A DNA stretch of 59,680 bases from Elusimicrobia bacterium GWD2_63_28 (GCA_001799895.1 MGUI01000016.1:1-59680), one strand, 5' to 3'; counted from the first letter of the stretch, positions 25,472-34,078 are shown. The notes: generated by a model not told the origin, from the sequence alone. Numbers and translations are program-made.

Positions 25472-26296
25472 TTATTTCGCGGCGTAGTCGTAGAAGAACA
25501 GCTGCTGGCCGTATTTCTCAACGCCGAAACCTTCGATTATTTCTTTGGCCTGCTTCGAGAGGACAAAGTCGTAGTAGGCCCTGGCGCCGGGAGCGTTCAC
25601 CCTGGAAAACTTGGCCGTAGGGATCAGTATCAGGCTGTAGCGGTTTATCAGCGCTTCGTCGCCCTCGCTGACTATTTCCAGGCCGAGGGTCTTCTTCATC
25701 GAGAGGTAAGTAGAGCGGTCTACCAGCACATAGGCTTTTTTCTCCTCGGCTATGGAAAGAGTGCCGGCCATGCCCTGCCCGGCCTCAAGGTAATGTTCTT
25801 CGGCCGGCTGCGCTCCGGCGGCGGCCCAGAGTTTCAGCTCTTTCTTGTGCGTGCCGCTCTGGTCAGCGCGGGAAACGAACAGCGCCTTGGCCGAGACTAT
25901 TTTTTTAAAAGCCTCGGCGGCTTTCCTGGCCCCCTTCACCTTGGCCGGGTCGGCCGCGGGGCCAAGCAGGACGAAATCGTTATGCAGGAAGGTTATCCGG
26001 TCGGTGCCGAGCCCCTCCTCCACGAACTTCTTTTCGTCGTCGGGGCTGTGCACCCAGAGGAGGTCCGCCTCGCCGGTGCGGCCCAGCTGCATGGCCTGGC
26101 CGGAGCCCACCGCTATGGCCTGCAGCGTGTGTTTGCCGTCCTTCTGGAAGGTCTCGTTGAGCACGTCCAGCAGGCCGGTATCGCGCACGCTGGTGGTGGT
26201 GGCCAGCCGCACTATGTTCCGCGGGGCCTGCTGCTGACAGCCGAAGGCTAAAACCAGGCCGGCGATCGCCGGGAACAACAGTTTAATTCTCTTCAT
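25472..26296 (-). CDS. tupA: Tungstate-binding lipoprotein
   Basis: Solute-binding protein of the importer. Diagnostic TupA motif TTTSVRDTGLL is present near the mature N terminus, plus SGQAMQLGRTGEADLLWVHSP. A signal peptide with lipobox LAFGC (Cys20) indicates lipid anchoring. The start at 26296 (MKRIKLLF) is chosen because it begins the signal peptide; the frame stays open further upstream without homology. 274 residues. It heads the operon tupA-tupB-tupC-moeA-moaA-moaC. Confidence 0.94.
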   Translation of the reverse strand: MKRIKLLFPAIAGLVLAFGCQQQAPRNIVRLATTTSVRDTGLLDVLNETFQKDGKHTLQAIAVGSGQAMQLGRTGEADLLWVHSPDDEKKFVEEGLGTDRITFLHNDFVLLGPAADPAKVKGARKAAEAFKKIVSAKALFVSRADQSGTHKKELKLWAAAGAQPAEEHYLEAGQGMAGTLSIAEEKKAYVLVDRSTYLSMKKTLGLEIVSEGDEALINRYSLILIPTAKFSRVNAPGARAYYDFVLSKQAKEIIEGFGVEKYGQQLFFYDYAAK

Positions 26297-26355
26297 GTTT
26301 TTTATCCTATGTAGAAAACCAGATCTTGAAGCATAACTGCAGGTACAGCGGACAG

Positions 26356-26383
26356 GCAAAGTGTAAAGAATGAAAGCGCGGTT
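26356..26383 (-). promoter_or_regulatory. Candidate promoter for the tup-moe-moa operon
   Basis: Read on the minus strand, TTGCAA and TACACT are 16 nt apart, about 60-85 nt before the tupA start. The match to sigma-70 consensus is moderate. No recognisable metal-regulator operator was found nearby. Confidence 0.3.
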
Positions 26384-26486
26384 GCAATTTCTCTTCCGGC
26401 AGCGGGAACAGAATAATCCTAGCAATTTGACAGCGGGAGGGCTTTTATGAAAACATTCAAAAAAGGACCTCTGACAACCCCAGCCC

Positions 26487-27335
26487 ATGATCGCCTTTCT
26501 CTGCCTGCTCTCACTCGCCATCGGCGTTTACCTCTACCGCACCTTCGCGCAGTTCGGCGGCGGCTTCTCCGGAGCGCTGGCAGAGACGGCCGGCGAGCCT
26601 CCCCCCCTCACCACCTCCCCCTGGGCCGTGCCCGCCGCCCTGGCCGCGGGCTGGGCGTTGCAGGGCCTCTGGCGCAATGCCCTGGGCTTTCCCTTCGACG
26701 TAATGTGCCACGAGCTCGGCCATTCCTTGGCGGCCTGGCTGGGCGGGCGCTGGTCTATCCCCATAATCGCCGGCATCGCCATGACCGACTCTACGCCCTC
26801 GCTGTTCCTGAGCGTCCTGGGAGCAGGGGCCATCGCCTGGCTTTCCCGGCAGGCGGTCAAGGCGCGCAGCCCGCTCCTGCTGTTCTGCTGCGCCCTGCTG
26901 ATAGCCGGCTTCGTCCACCTTCAGTTCATAGTCCCCGACAAACAGTTCGAAGAATACCTGCTGCTCGGCGGCCACGTCGGTGAATTTATTTTTCCAGCCC
27001 TGCTGATAGCGGCCTTCTACAAGCGCGGCCCGGCCGGCCTGCGCTGGGACTGGTTTAGGTACCCTTTCATGATAGCGGCGGCCTTCTCGCTGGTGGGGGC
27101 CTGGCAGTTCTGGGCCAAAGCCGTGGCGGACCCGGTAACGGGCATTTACGGCATCGACGTGACGCACCGCAGCGTGGCCGGCAGCGATATCGCGCGCCTT
27201 ATAGCCGGGCATGGCTGGACGGCGCAGCTGGCGGTGGACCGGTTCCTGCTGCTGGGCAGGGCGGCCTGGCTGTTCGTCGGCCTGGTTTACCTGCGCCCCC
27301 TCCTGGCCAAGCCAGGCAAGACAACCGCCTCTTGA
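26487..27335 (+). CDS. Polytopic membrane protein with HELGH zinc-protease motif
   Basis: A 282-residue protein with about seven hydrophobic segments. MCHELGHSLAAWLGG near residue 74 matches the M50-type zinc motif, so it may be an intramembrane protease or a degenerate relative; no clear NPDG-type second motif was found. The start at 26487 has no good ribosome site, whereas GGGAGGG precedes an ATG at 26447 in a different frame that runs into this gene after 13 codons. A one-base indel or translational coupling could explain this. Confidence 0.75.
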   Translation: MIAFLCLLSLAIGVYLYRTFAQFGGGFSGALAETAGEPPPLTTSPWAVPAALAAGWALQGLWRNALGFPFDVMCHELGHSLAAWLGGRWSIPIIAGIAMTDSTPSLFLSVLGAGAIAWLSRQAVKARSPLLLFCCALLIAGFVHLQFIVPDKQFEEYLLLGGHVGEFIFPALLIAAFYKRGPAGLRWDWFRYPFMIAAAFSLVGAWQFWAKAVADPVTGIYGIDVTHRSVAGSDIARLIAGHGWTAQLAVDRFLLLGRAAWLFVGLVYLRPLLAKPGKTTAS

Positions 27336-27463
27336 AGCTCTGCCGGGGCCGCCTTTTGCCCGCCAGTTCTGGGTTTTGAGCCCCCTATATATAAATATAT
27401 AAATCTCCGTTAAGAATATCACAAGGGCTTGAAGCCGGAGGGGCTTTTCAGTAGAATTGGGGA

Positions 27464-28798
27464 ATGTCCGAAAAGAAACGCGTCCTGATAGTGGACGACG
27501 ACCCCTCTCTGCGGGAACTGGCCGCGGTCATCTTTTCCACCAAATACGAGACACAGGAAGCCGACGACGGCGTAGATGGCTGGCAGAAAGCCCGGGCCTG
27601 GCAGCCGCATTTGGTAGTCACGGACCTGATGATGCCGCGCATGCACGGCTATGAACTCTGCGCCCGGCTGAAAGGCCCGGACGGTCCACCCGGCGTTAAG
27701 GTAATGGTGATCTCTTCCAAGCCTTTCGAAACGGACAAAGCGCAGGCCTTCACGGCCGGCGCGGACACCTACGTGGTCAAACCTTTCAAGATGGACGACC
27801 TGCTCAACAAGGCGGACGCCCTCCTTTCACCGGGCGCGCCCGGACTGGCCGCGCACCGCGCGCAGGACAAGGGCACGCCTGTCCACAGCTCCGAACTGCC
27901 GGCGCCCGCCCCGGCCCCGGCCAAAGACGGCAACCTGCCGGTTTACGTGCGCTTCTGGGGCACCCGGGGCTCCTGCCCCACCTCAGGCGTGCAGACCTCG
28001 CGCTACGGCGGCAACACCGCCTGCACCGAGGTGCGCATCGGCGACACCCTCATAATAATCGACTGCGGCACCGGCCTGCGCGAACTGGGCGGCGCGCTGC
28101 TGAAAGAATACGCCGGCAAGCCCATAGAGGGGCATATCCTCGTCGGGCATACGCACTGGGACCATATCCAGGGCTTTCCCTTCTTCGTCCCGCTCTACAG
28201 CCCCAAAAATACCTTCAACGTCTACAGCGTGCACGGCGCCAACGGCAGCCTGCGCAAGATCTTCAGCGAGTCCATGGCCATGGATTACTTCCCGGTGCCG
28301 CTCGCGAACCTGGGCTGCAAGCTGAGCTTCGTGGAACTGGAGGGCCCGGTGGACCTGGGCGCGGCCAAGGTCACGTTCCAGCACCTCAACCACCCCGGCC
28401 CCTGCATCGGCTTCCGCATCGAGACGCAGGGTAAGGTGATAGTTTACCTCAGCGACCATGAACCCTTCTACAAAGTGGGCGGCGACTCCGAGACGGCCAA
28501 GCGCCAGGACGACGCCATCGCCGAGTTCGCCCGCGGCAGCGACCTGCTGATACGCGAGGGGCAGTATACCGAGGCGGAATACGCCACCCGCAAGGGCTGG
28601 GGGCACAGCACTTTTGACGACGCGGCGCAGTTCGCCGCCCAGCTCGGCGCCAAGCGCCTGGCCATTTTCCACCACGACCCGGACCACAACGACGACGCCC
28701 TCGACGCGCACATGCAGTACTGCTGCGGCCTGCTCAAAAAACTGGGCTCCGACACGGAATGCTTCGCCGCGCGCGACGGCCTGCGTATAGACCTGTAG
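27464..28798 (+). CDS. Response-regulator receiver fused to metallo-beta-lactamase-fold domain
   Basis: Residues 1-122 are a REC domain with acidic pocket Asp11-13, phosphoacceptor Asp54 (VVTDLMMP), Ser84 and Lys106 (VVKPF). A Pro/Ala linker (125-156) leads to an MBL-fold domain with HTHWDH (229-234) and later metal ligands in NHPG and LSDHEP, ending near HHDPDHNDD. The MBL part resembles the PhnP-like/cyclic-phosphodiesterase group (FWGTRGSCP, GGNTAC). The layout suggests a phosphorylation-controlled hydrolase. The substrate and cognate kinase are unknown. Confidence 0.92.
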   Translation: MSEKKRVLIVDDDPSLRELAAVIFSTKYETQEADDGVDGWQKARAWQPHLVVTDLMMPRMHGYELCARLKGPDGPPGVKVMVISSKPFETDKAQAFTAGADTYVVKPFKMDDLLNKADALLSPGAPGLAAHRAQDKGTPVHSSELPAPAPAPAKDGNLPVYVRFWGTRGSCPTSGVQTSRYGGNTACTEVRIGDTLIIIDCGTGLRELGGALLKEYAGKPIEGHILVGHTHWDHIQGFPFFVPLYSPKNTFNVYSVHGANGSLRKIFSESMAMDYFPVPLANLGCKLSFVELEGPVDLGAAKVTFQHLNHPGPCIGFRIETQGKVIVYLSDHEPFYKVGGDSETAKRQDDAIAEFARGSDLLIREGQYTEAEYATRKGWGHSTFDDAAQFAAQLGAKRLAIFHHDPDHNDDALDAHMQYCCGLLKKLGSDTECFAARDGLRIDL

Positions 28799-28828
28799 CC
28801 CGCGGGCCCGCCGGCGCAGGGAGGATTT

Positions 28829-30448
28829 ATGAACAATTCACACGGCAACAGGCCGGCCAATGAGCCGGCCAAAGACTACGCGCCCGGCAGCCCCGAGCGC
28901 GAAGAGCTGGTTAAGAAACTGGCGGAGCTGAAGGCCAAGCCGCTGGAGATACCCCTTATCATCGGCGGCAAGGAAGTGCTGACCGGCAAGACCTCTCCGG
29001 TAATAATCCCGCACGAGAACAAAAAAGACCTGGGCAAATTCCACAAGGCCGGTGCCGCCGAAACGGAGCAGGCCATAGCGGCCGCAGCCGCCGCCAGGAC
29101 GGGCTGGGCGCTCACGCCCTGGCAGGAGCGCGCCGCCATCTTCTCTAAAGCGGCCGACCTGGCCGCGGGGCCCTGGCGAAGCACACTGGTGGCAGCCACC
29201 ATGCTTGGCCAGTCCAAGAACGCGCACCAGGCCGAAACCGACGCCGCCTGCGAGCTGGCCGACCATTGCCGCTTCAATTCCTTCTACCTGGCCGGCCTGC
29301 AGGCCGAGCAGCCCAGGTCGCCGGAGGGCGAAAAGAACGCGCTGGAATACAGGCCGCTCGAGGGCTTCGTCCTGGCGCTGACGCCGTTCAATTTCACCTC
29401 GCTGGCCTCCAACCTGACGGCAGCACCCGCGCTGATGGGCAATACCGTGGTCTGGCGGCCGGAGCCGGGCGCCGTCTACTCCGCCTATTACCTGATGAAG
29501 CTGTGGCAGGCCGCCGGCCTGCCCGACGGGGTCATCAATCTGGTGCCGGGCCCCGCCGGCGAGATCGGCACCTGCGCCATAGACAGCCCCGGGTTCGCCG
29601 GGCTGAATTTCTCCGGCTCTACCCCGGTCTTCAACAGCACCTGGAGCGCCATCACCCGCAACCTCTACAAGTACAAGCAGTACCCCCGCGTGGTGGGCGA
29701 GACCGGCGGCAAGGGCTTCATCTTCGCGCACAATTCCTGCGACCCCGAGGCTTTAAAGACCGCCATGATACGCGGCGCCTACGAGTACCAGGGCCAGAAG
29801 CGCTCGGCCGCCAGCCGGGCCTATATACCGCGCACGCTCTGGAACGCCATAAAGGACGACCTGGTAGCGCAGATAAGCGCCATCAAGGTGGGGTCCTGCG
29901 AGGATTTCTCGTGCTTCGTGAACGCCGTGATAGACAAGCCCGCCTACGACAGCGTGAAGGGGCATATCGCCCTGCTGAAAAAGGCCCCGGAGATAAAGCT
30001 GCTGGCCGGCGGCGGCTGCGACGACAGCGCCGGCTATTTCATCAAGCCCGCGCTGATAGAGACGGCCGACCCGGGGATAAAGGCCATGCAGGAAGAGATC
30101 TTCGGCCCGGTGATGACGGTCTTCGTCTACGAGGACGACAAGTTCGCCGAGACTTTGAAGATCTGCGACGAGACCTCTCCCTACGCGCTCACCGGCGCGC
30201 TGTTCGCCCGCGACACCGCGGCCATAGCGCAGGGCTCGGCCGCGCTGGCGGCGGCCGCGGGCAACTTCTACATCAACGACAAGCCCACCGGCGCCATGGT
30301 GGACCGCCAGCCTTTCGGAGGCGGCCGCGCCTCCGGCACCAACGACAAAGTGGGCTGGCCGCACAGCCTGCTGCGCTGGACCCAGGTCCGCTCTATAAAA
30401 GAAAACCTGGCTCCCCCAAAGGACTACCGCTACCCCTTCATGGCCTAG
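28829..30448 (+). CDS. 1-Pyrroline-5-carboxylate dehydrogenase homologue with catalytic Cys replaced by Arg
   Basis: The 539-residue protein is close to ALDH4/PruA throughout: LTPFNFTSLASNL, VGETGGKGFIF (Glu291), EEIFGPVMTVFVY, NFYINDKPTGAMVDRQPFGG. This family oxidises glutamate semialdehyde (from proline) to glutamate with NAD+. The family motif GQKCSAASR reads GQKRSAASR here: codon 325 (29801-29803) is CGC instead of TGC. The nucleophile Cys is therefore absent and no nearby Cys replaces it, so dehydrogenase activity is not expected unless this is a sequence error. A GGAGG site precedes the ATG. No proline dehydrogenase gene adjoins. Confidence 0.93.
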   Translation: MNNSHGNRPANEPAKDYAPGSPEREELVKKLAELKAKPLEIPLIIGGKEVLTGKTSPVIIPHENKKDLGKFHKAGAAETEQAIAAAAAARTGWALTPWQERAAIFSKAADLAAGPWRSTLVAATMLGQSKNAHQAETDAACELADHCRFNSFYLAGLQAEQPRSPEGEKNALEYRPLEGFVLALTPFNFTSLASNLTAAPALMGNTVVWRPEPGAVYSAYYLMKLWQAAGLPDGVINLVPGPAGEIGTCAIDSPGFAGLNFSGSTPVFNSTWSAITRNLYKYKQYPRVVGETGGKGFIFAHNSCDPEALKTAMIRGAYEYQGQKRSAASRAYIPRTLWNAIKDDLVAQISAIKVGSCEDFSCFVNAVIDKPAYDSVKGHIALLKKAPEIKLLAGGGCDDSAGYFIKPALIETADPGIKAMQEEIFGPVMTVFVYEDDKFAETLKICDETSPYALTGALFARDTAAIAQGSAALAAAAGNFYINDKPTGAMVDRQPFGGGRASGTNDKVGWPHSLLRWTQVRSIKENLAPPKDYRYPFMA

Positions 30449-30449
30449 C

Positions 30450-30490
30450 CTTGTCGAGGTTGAACCTCCTGGAGGTTGAACCTCGACAAG
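30450..30490. repeat. Family B palindrome, copy 1
   Basis: Near-perfect palindrome built from TTGTCGAGGTTGAACCTCC and its complement with one mismatch. It lies just after the dehydrogenase stop. Confidence 0.9.
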
Positions 30491-30492
30491 CG

Positions 30493-30526
30493 AAAAAGCC
30501 GGGGAACAGTCCCCGGCTTTTTTATT
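30493..30526. terminator. Bidirectional intrinsic terminator
   Basis: Stem gccgggga/tccccggc with A run before and T run after, between the convergent dehydrogenase and permease genes. Confidence 0.87.
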
Positions 30527-30538
30527 TTATGGGATCAG

Positions 30539-31435
30539 CTAAAAAAGGCTGAACAGCAGGCCGGCGCCGAAGGCGAAGACCAGCCAGAAGGCGCCGTAAA
30601 CCAGCAGGCCCCGGCGGCCTATCAGTTTCTGTGACATTATCATGGTGGGGATGCAGGTCCCGACCGAACCCAGCAGGAAGGCGAAGGCCGGGCCCGGCCC
30701 AAGGCCCAGTTTCAGCAGCGAAAGGGTCAGCGGGATCTCTTCTCCCTCGCAGACATAGAGCGGCACCCCGGCCAGCACCGCCACGATATAAGCCAGCGGC
30801 CCGGAGGCGCCGATATAGCGCGTTATCACCCCGGCCGGCAGCAGCACCGTGAGCAGGGTGGCTATGGCCATGCCCAGCACGAAATATTTGCCGAGGTCTT
30901 TGAGTATGTCGGCGAAGACCGGCCAGAATTTTTTCGGTTCTTCCGTCTCTTCCTTGCCGCAGCCGCAGCCCGAGCAGCATTTCTTTTCAGGGACGGCCGC
31001 CGGGATATCCAGGAAGCCCGGCCTGTTGCGCTCCAGCCAGATAAAGATGGCGCCTATCAGCAGGGCGCCGAAGAAAGCCGCCAGCAGGCGGGCGGCGGTG
31101 AACTTCCAGCCCAGCACGGCCCCGGTCAGCACCAGCGTCTGCGGGCTCACCAGCGGCGAGGCCAGCAGGAAGCTGGTGACGGTGCCCAGGTCCGCCCCTT
31201 TGCGGCGCAGCCCCTCGGCCATCGGCATGGTAGCGCACGAGCAGCCCGGCATCACCATGCCCAGGATCGCGGCCTTGGCCATGGAGCCCCAGCCCCCGCG
31301 CAGATGCTTCAGCGCGAATTCCGGCTTCACGAACACGTCGAGCGCGGCCCCGAAGGCCGCCCCGGCCAGGAAATAGGGCAGCACCATCCAGGTCAGGCTC
31401 AAAAATTCTTTGGCAAAGGCGTAGATGAAATCCAT
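30539..31435 (-). CDS. Permease of the DUF318/SO_0444 type with Cys-rich loop
   Basis: A 298-residue inner-membrane protein with two sets of about four helices. Conserved elements are GMVMPGCSCATMPMAEGL near residue 60 and VPLYVCEGEEIPLTLSLL in the second half, typical of the family that includes ArsP and the copper/zinc efflux protein SO_0444. The central loop carries a CCSGCGCG cluster likely to bind metal. The substrate is probably a metal or metalloid, but is not identified. Confidence 0.87.
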   Translation of the reverse strand: MDFIYAFAKEFLSLTWMVLPYFLAGAAFGAALDVFVKPEFALKHLRGGWGSMAKAAILGMVMPGCSCATMPMAEGLRRKGADLGTVTSFLLASPLVSPQTLVLTGAVLGWKFTAARLLAAFFGALLIGAIFIWLERNRPGFLDIPAAVPEKKCCSGCGCGKEETEEPKKFWPVFADILKDLGKYFVLGMAIATLLTVLLPAGVITRYIGASGPLAYIVAVLAGVPLYVCEGEEIPLTLSLLKLGLGPGPAFAFLLGSVGTCIPTMIMSQKLIGRRGLLVYGAFWLVFAFGAGLLFSLF

Positions 31436-31470
31436 GCAGATATTATCCCAGCCCCCGCCCTAAAAGTCAA

Positions 31471-31509
31471 CTGTCGAGGTTTAACCTCCTGGAGGTTGAA
31501 CCTCGACAG
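31471..31509. repeat. Family B palindrome, copy 2
   Basis: 39 nt, CTGTCGAGGTTTAACCTCC paired with its near complement. It lies 36 nt upstream of the permease start and 50 nt from a family C copy. Confidence 0.9.
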
Positions 31510-31540
31510 GAAAAGGAAAAGCCCCGGGGCGGCCCGGGGC
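31510..31540 (-). terminator. Probable intrinsic terminator of the ferritin-like gene
   Basis: Stem gccccggg/cccggggc followed, on the minus strand, by CTTTTCCTTTTCC. It sits between a family B and a family C palindrome. Confidence 0.65.
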
Positions 31541-31558
31541 TCTTGGTGCCATACCTCG

Positions 31559-31581
31559 CTATCGAGGCGAAGCCTCGATAG
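31559..31581. repeat. Family C palindrome, copy 1
   Basis: Arms CTATCGAGGC/GCCTCGATAG with a GAA loop, starting 4 nt after the ferritin-like stop codon. Confidence 0.92.
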
Positions 31582-31585
31582 GGGT

Positions 31586-32089
31586 TTATTTCGCGCCGCG
31601 GTTGACCATCAGGTCCAGGTCTTCGCGCAGGCTCTGCAAGTCTTCCTCGTGCTCCACTTCCTGCTCCAGGATGGTCAGGGCCATGTTGTAGGTCACCATG
31701 TCCTTGTCTTTGGTGGCGTCCATCAGGGCTTTGTAGGCGGAGATGGCGCACTGCTCGCCGGCTATATTCTGGTCCAGCAGCACAGCAACATAAGGATCCG
31801 CCGGGGCGTCGTACTGGCAAGGCGTCTCCTTCAGCCAGCCGTCGGGGCCCAGCACGGGGGTGCCGCCCAGCTGTATGATGCGCCCGGCCAGCAGCGTGGC
31901 GTGGCTCAGTTCTTCGGTGGCGTGCAGGGTCAGCTCGGCCGCCACGGCGTCCTTCATGGGGCCCTTTATAACCTTGGCGCCCAGCCAGTACTGGTAATAG
32001 GCCAGCCATTCGCTGGCGAAAGCCTTGTTGAGCATAACCAGCAGCTTATCCACGTCCATGCCGATAATTTCGCGTCCGCGTGTTCCCAT
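31586..32089 (-). CDS. Ferritin-like/bacterioferritin-type diiron protein
   Basis: A 167-residue four-helix protein with the diiron pattern: NKAFASEWLAYYQYW (Glu27), ELTLHATEELSHATLLAGR (Glu59/60, His63), GEQCAISAYKAL and EQEVEHEEDLQ (Glu, His). Such proteins oxidise and store iron or protect against peroxide. The start at 32089 (MGTRGREII) has AAGGAG 7 nt before it; an in-frame TTG further upstream is less likely. It could also be a DUF892/Dps-like relative. Confidence 0.88.
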   Translation of the reverse strand: MGTRGREIIGMDVDKLLVMLNKAFASEWLAYYQYWLGAKVIKGPMKDAVAAELTLHATEELSHATLLAGRIIQLGGTPVLGPDGWLKETPCQYDAPADPYVAVLLDQNIAGEQCAISAYKALMDATKDKDMVTYNMALTILEQEVEHEEDLQSLREDLDLMVNRGAK

Positions 32090-32265
32090 ATTGTTCTCCT
32101 TTTTCCGCGCCGCAGGCGCGGCCTTAACCCTCTGAAAGTCTACAATATGCCCCCCATCGCGCTCAACCCGGGACCAAGGGCCTATAAGGGCATAGGAACT
32201 AATACCGGACAAAAGCGGGTCTTTGGCTCCTTATGGCGGGAGACTCTAAGTATTAGACTATATAT

Positions 32266-33384
32266 ATGTTAAAGCATTTCCTTCTCTCCCTTACCGCCGT
32301 TTCCATCTTCTCTACTTTCGCTTCAGCCCAGGCCATCAGCCCCGAGGCGCTGCAGGCGCTTAACGCGTCCGCTATCGAATCCCTGAACGTCCCGGTCCCC
32401 GAACTGCCCGCCGATAAAAAGTGGGGCATCAGCTATGACCTGACCGGCGCCCTGTCCATACAAGGCGAGCGCGTAATGCTCAACACCCCGGACGGCCGCC
32501 TGTTCGAGCTGGACCTCAGCCTCCGCAAGGCCCGCAAGTTCGACGGCCACAGCGTGAAGGTGGAAGCCAAGGCCAGGCAGGCGGACGACATGTCCGTGCT
32601 GAAGGTCTCGGAAATTGAAGAATACAACCCCGCCAACGAGTTGAAGCTGCCCCCTTACCTGCCCAAGCGCCGCCCAGCCAAGCTGATAACGGACGAGCCC
32701 GCCGCCATGACCGTGGGGAATGTGCGCTGGCTCTACAACCAGAACCCGCAGGAAGGCGCCTTCGACTGGGCCACCGCCGTCATAAAGCCCGAGCTGGTGA
32801 AAGAAGTCTATTTCGTAAAGAAGCCCTTCGCCCCCGAATGGATAGCCGCCCATTCGCTACTGGCTTTCACCTTCGAAAAAGGCGGCCTGGTGGACGCCAA
32901 CGGCAATGAATCCACCGCCCTGGTGCTGACCATAGAGGCCTTCCTGCGCGAAGGCCAGGTCTATGACCTGAAGGCCGGCCTCAAGGACAATTTCGGCATA
33001 GTCTGGCTGCTCACCTCCTGGGAAGACTATGTCACCCGCACCGCGCTGGTGGACAAGGCCCGCCTGATCCCGTACGCCGTCAAGAATCTCACGCACCAGC
33101 AGAAGGCCGACATGATACGCGAAAGCGTGCGCCTGGCCGCGGTCAACCGCGAGGGGGAATATTACCACACCATCACCAATAACTGCACCAACAACCTGCT
33201 GATAGTGATAAACCGCGTGCTGCCCGAGAACCGCCGCATACGGATGTGGACCATCCCCTACCTGGCCTACAATGTGCGCGCCACCATGCCGGTGATGGTT
33301 CCCAAGTACCTGCAGGGCAAAGGCCTGCTGGGACCCGAACTGGGCGTAATCAACGACACTAATTACCAGGTTCCGCTGCCGTAA
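32266..33384 (+). CDS. Periplasmic DUF4105-like protein
   Basis: The 372-residue protein has a signal peptide ending near ASA|QA (residue 21). The C-terminal half contains FGIVWLLTSW and EYYHTITNNCTNNLLIVINR, resembling the conserved Cys/Asn region of DUF4105 proteins, which look like papain-like or NlpC-like enzymes. The first 150 residues are an unassigned domain. It stands alone with its own terminator. The activity is unknown. Confidence 0.78.
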   Translation: MLKHFLLSLTAVSIFSTFASAQAISPEALQALNASAIESLNVPVPELPADKKWGISYDLTGALSIQGERVMLNTPDGRLFELDLSLRKARKFDGHSVKVEAKARQADDMSVLKVSEIEEYNPANELKLPPYLPKRRPAKLITDEPAAMTVGNVRWLYNQNPQEGAFDWATAVIKPELVKEVYFVKKPFAPEWIAAHSLLAFTFEKGGLVDANGNESTALVLTIEAFLREGQVYDLKAGLKDNFGIVWLLTSWEDYVTRTALVDKARLIPYAVKNLTHQQKADMIRESVRLAAVNREGEYYHTITNNCTNNLLIVINRVLPENRRIRMWTIPYLAYNVRATMPVMVPKYLQGKGLLGPELGVINDTNYQVPLP

Positions 33385-33401
33385 AGACCTCTCGGGCTTA
33401 T

Positions 33402-33430
33402 AAAAGACCGGGCCCCGCCCGGTCTTTTTT
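33402..33430 (+). terminator. Intrinsic terminator
   Basis: Stem aaagaccggg/cccggtcttt with a T run, 17 nt after the DUF4105-like gene. Confidence 0.88.
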
Positions 33431-33486
33431 CGGCCCTGCAGCCGGGGACGGCCCCCCAAGAATAACCGTCCCCGGCCGGCCAGACA

Positions 33487-34032
33487 TCAGTACGGCGCTT
33501 CTTCCCCTCCAGTCTTGCCCTTCTTGCGGCCGCGCTTGCCTTCGCCAGCGGGGGCTTGCGCCTCAGGCCAGGCGGCGTCGTCCACGTGCTCGCCGGGCGC
33601 GTGGTCAGCCTCGGTCCCGTCTGCCACGTGTTCGCCCGGGGCGTGGTCGGCGGCCGCCGCTCCTTCTTGCCCTGGCTGTTTGGGCCTGTCCCCGAGAAAC
33701 TCTATGGAGTCCACGTAGACCAGCATCTTGGTATGATGCTTGCCGTCTTCTTTGCCGGTCCACTCCTCCTGCGCCAGGTGGCCCTCCACGAACACCTGCC
33801 GGCCCTTGTGCAGCTTGGCGGCCAGGTCGGCCAGCTTGCGGCCGTGGTCGCGGTTATAGGCCTTCAGGTTCACCCACACCGGCACCTCCTCCCACTCGCC
33901 GGTCTGCGCGTTCTTGCGCATATTGTGCACCGCGAACCCGACGTTGGCCACCCGGCCCCCGTTGGGGAACTCCGTTATCTCCGGGTCGCGCGTCAGCCGC
34001 CCGATCAGCATTACTTTGTTCAAGTTCGCCAT
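33487..34032 (-). CDS. ssb: Single-stranded DNA-binding protein
   Basis: Coats single-stranded DNA in replication and repair. Residues 1-115 are the OB fold (NKVMLIGRLTRDPE, VGFAVH, VFVEGHLAQEEW). The tail (120-181) holds two copies of ADHAPGEHV and a Lys/Arg patch, and ends GGEEAPY instead of the usual DDDIPF-type tip. The start at 34032 follows GGGGAGGTG; in-frame codons upstream lack homology. A family A palindrome lies 47-85 nt before the ATG. 181 residues. Confidence 0.94.
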   Translation of the reverse strand: MANLNKVMLIGRLTRDPEITEFPNGGRVANVGFAVHNMRKNAQTGEWEEVPVWVNLKAYNRDHGRKLADLAAKLHKGRQVFVEGHLAQEEWTGKEDGKHHTKMLVYVDSIEFLGDRPKQPGQEGAAAADHAPGEHVADGTEADHAPGEHVDDAAWPEAQAPAGEGKRGRKKGKTGGEEAPY

Positions 34033-34078
34033 AAAGCACCTCCCCAAAAGTTTCGATGTAGTCTCCCCCTGCGGCTTC

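Noticed and set aside
26447..26983. A 178-codon frame starting after a strong ribosome site.
   Set aside because: It is rich in Arg and Pro without membrane or domain features, and overlaps a clear polytopic protein in another frame. Only its first codons may matter.
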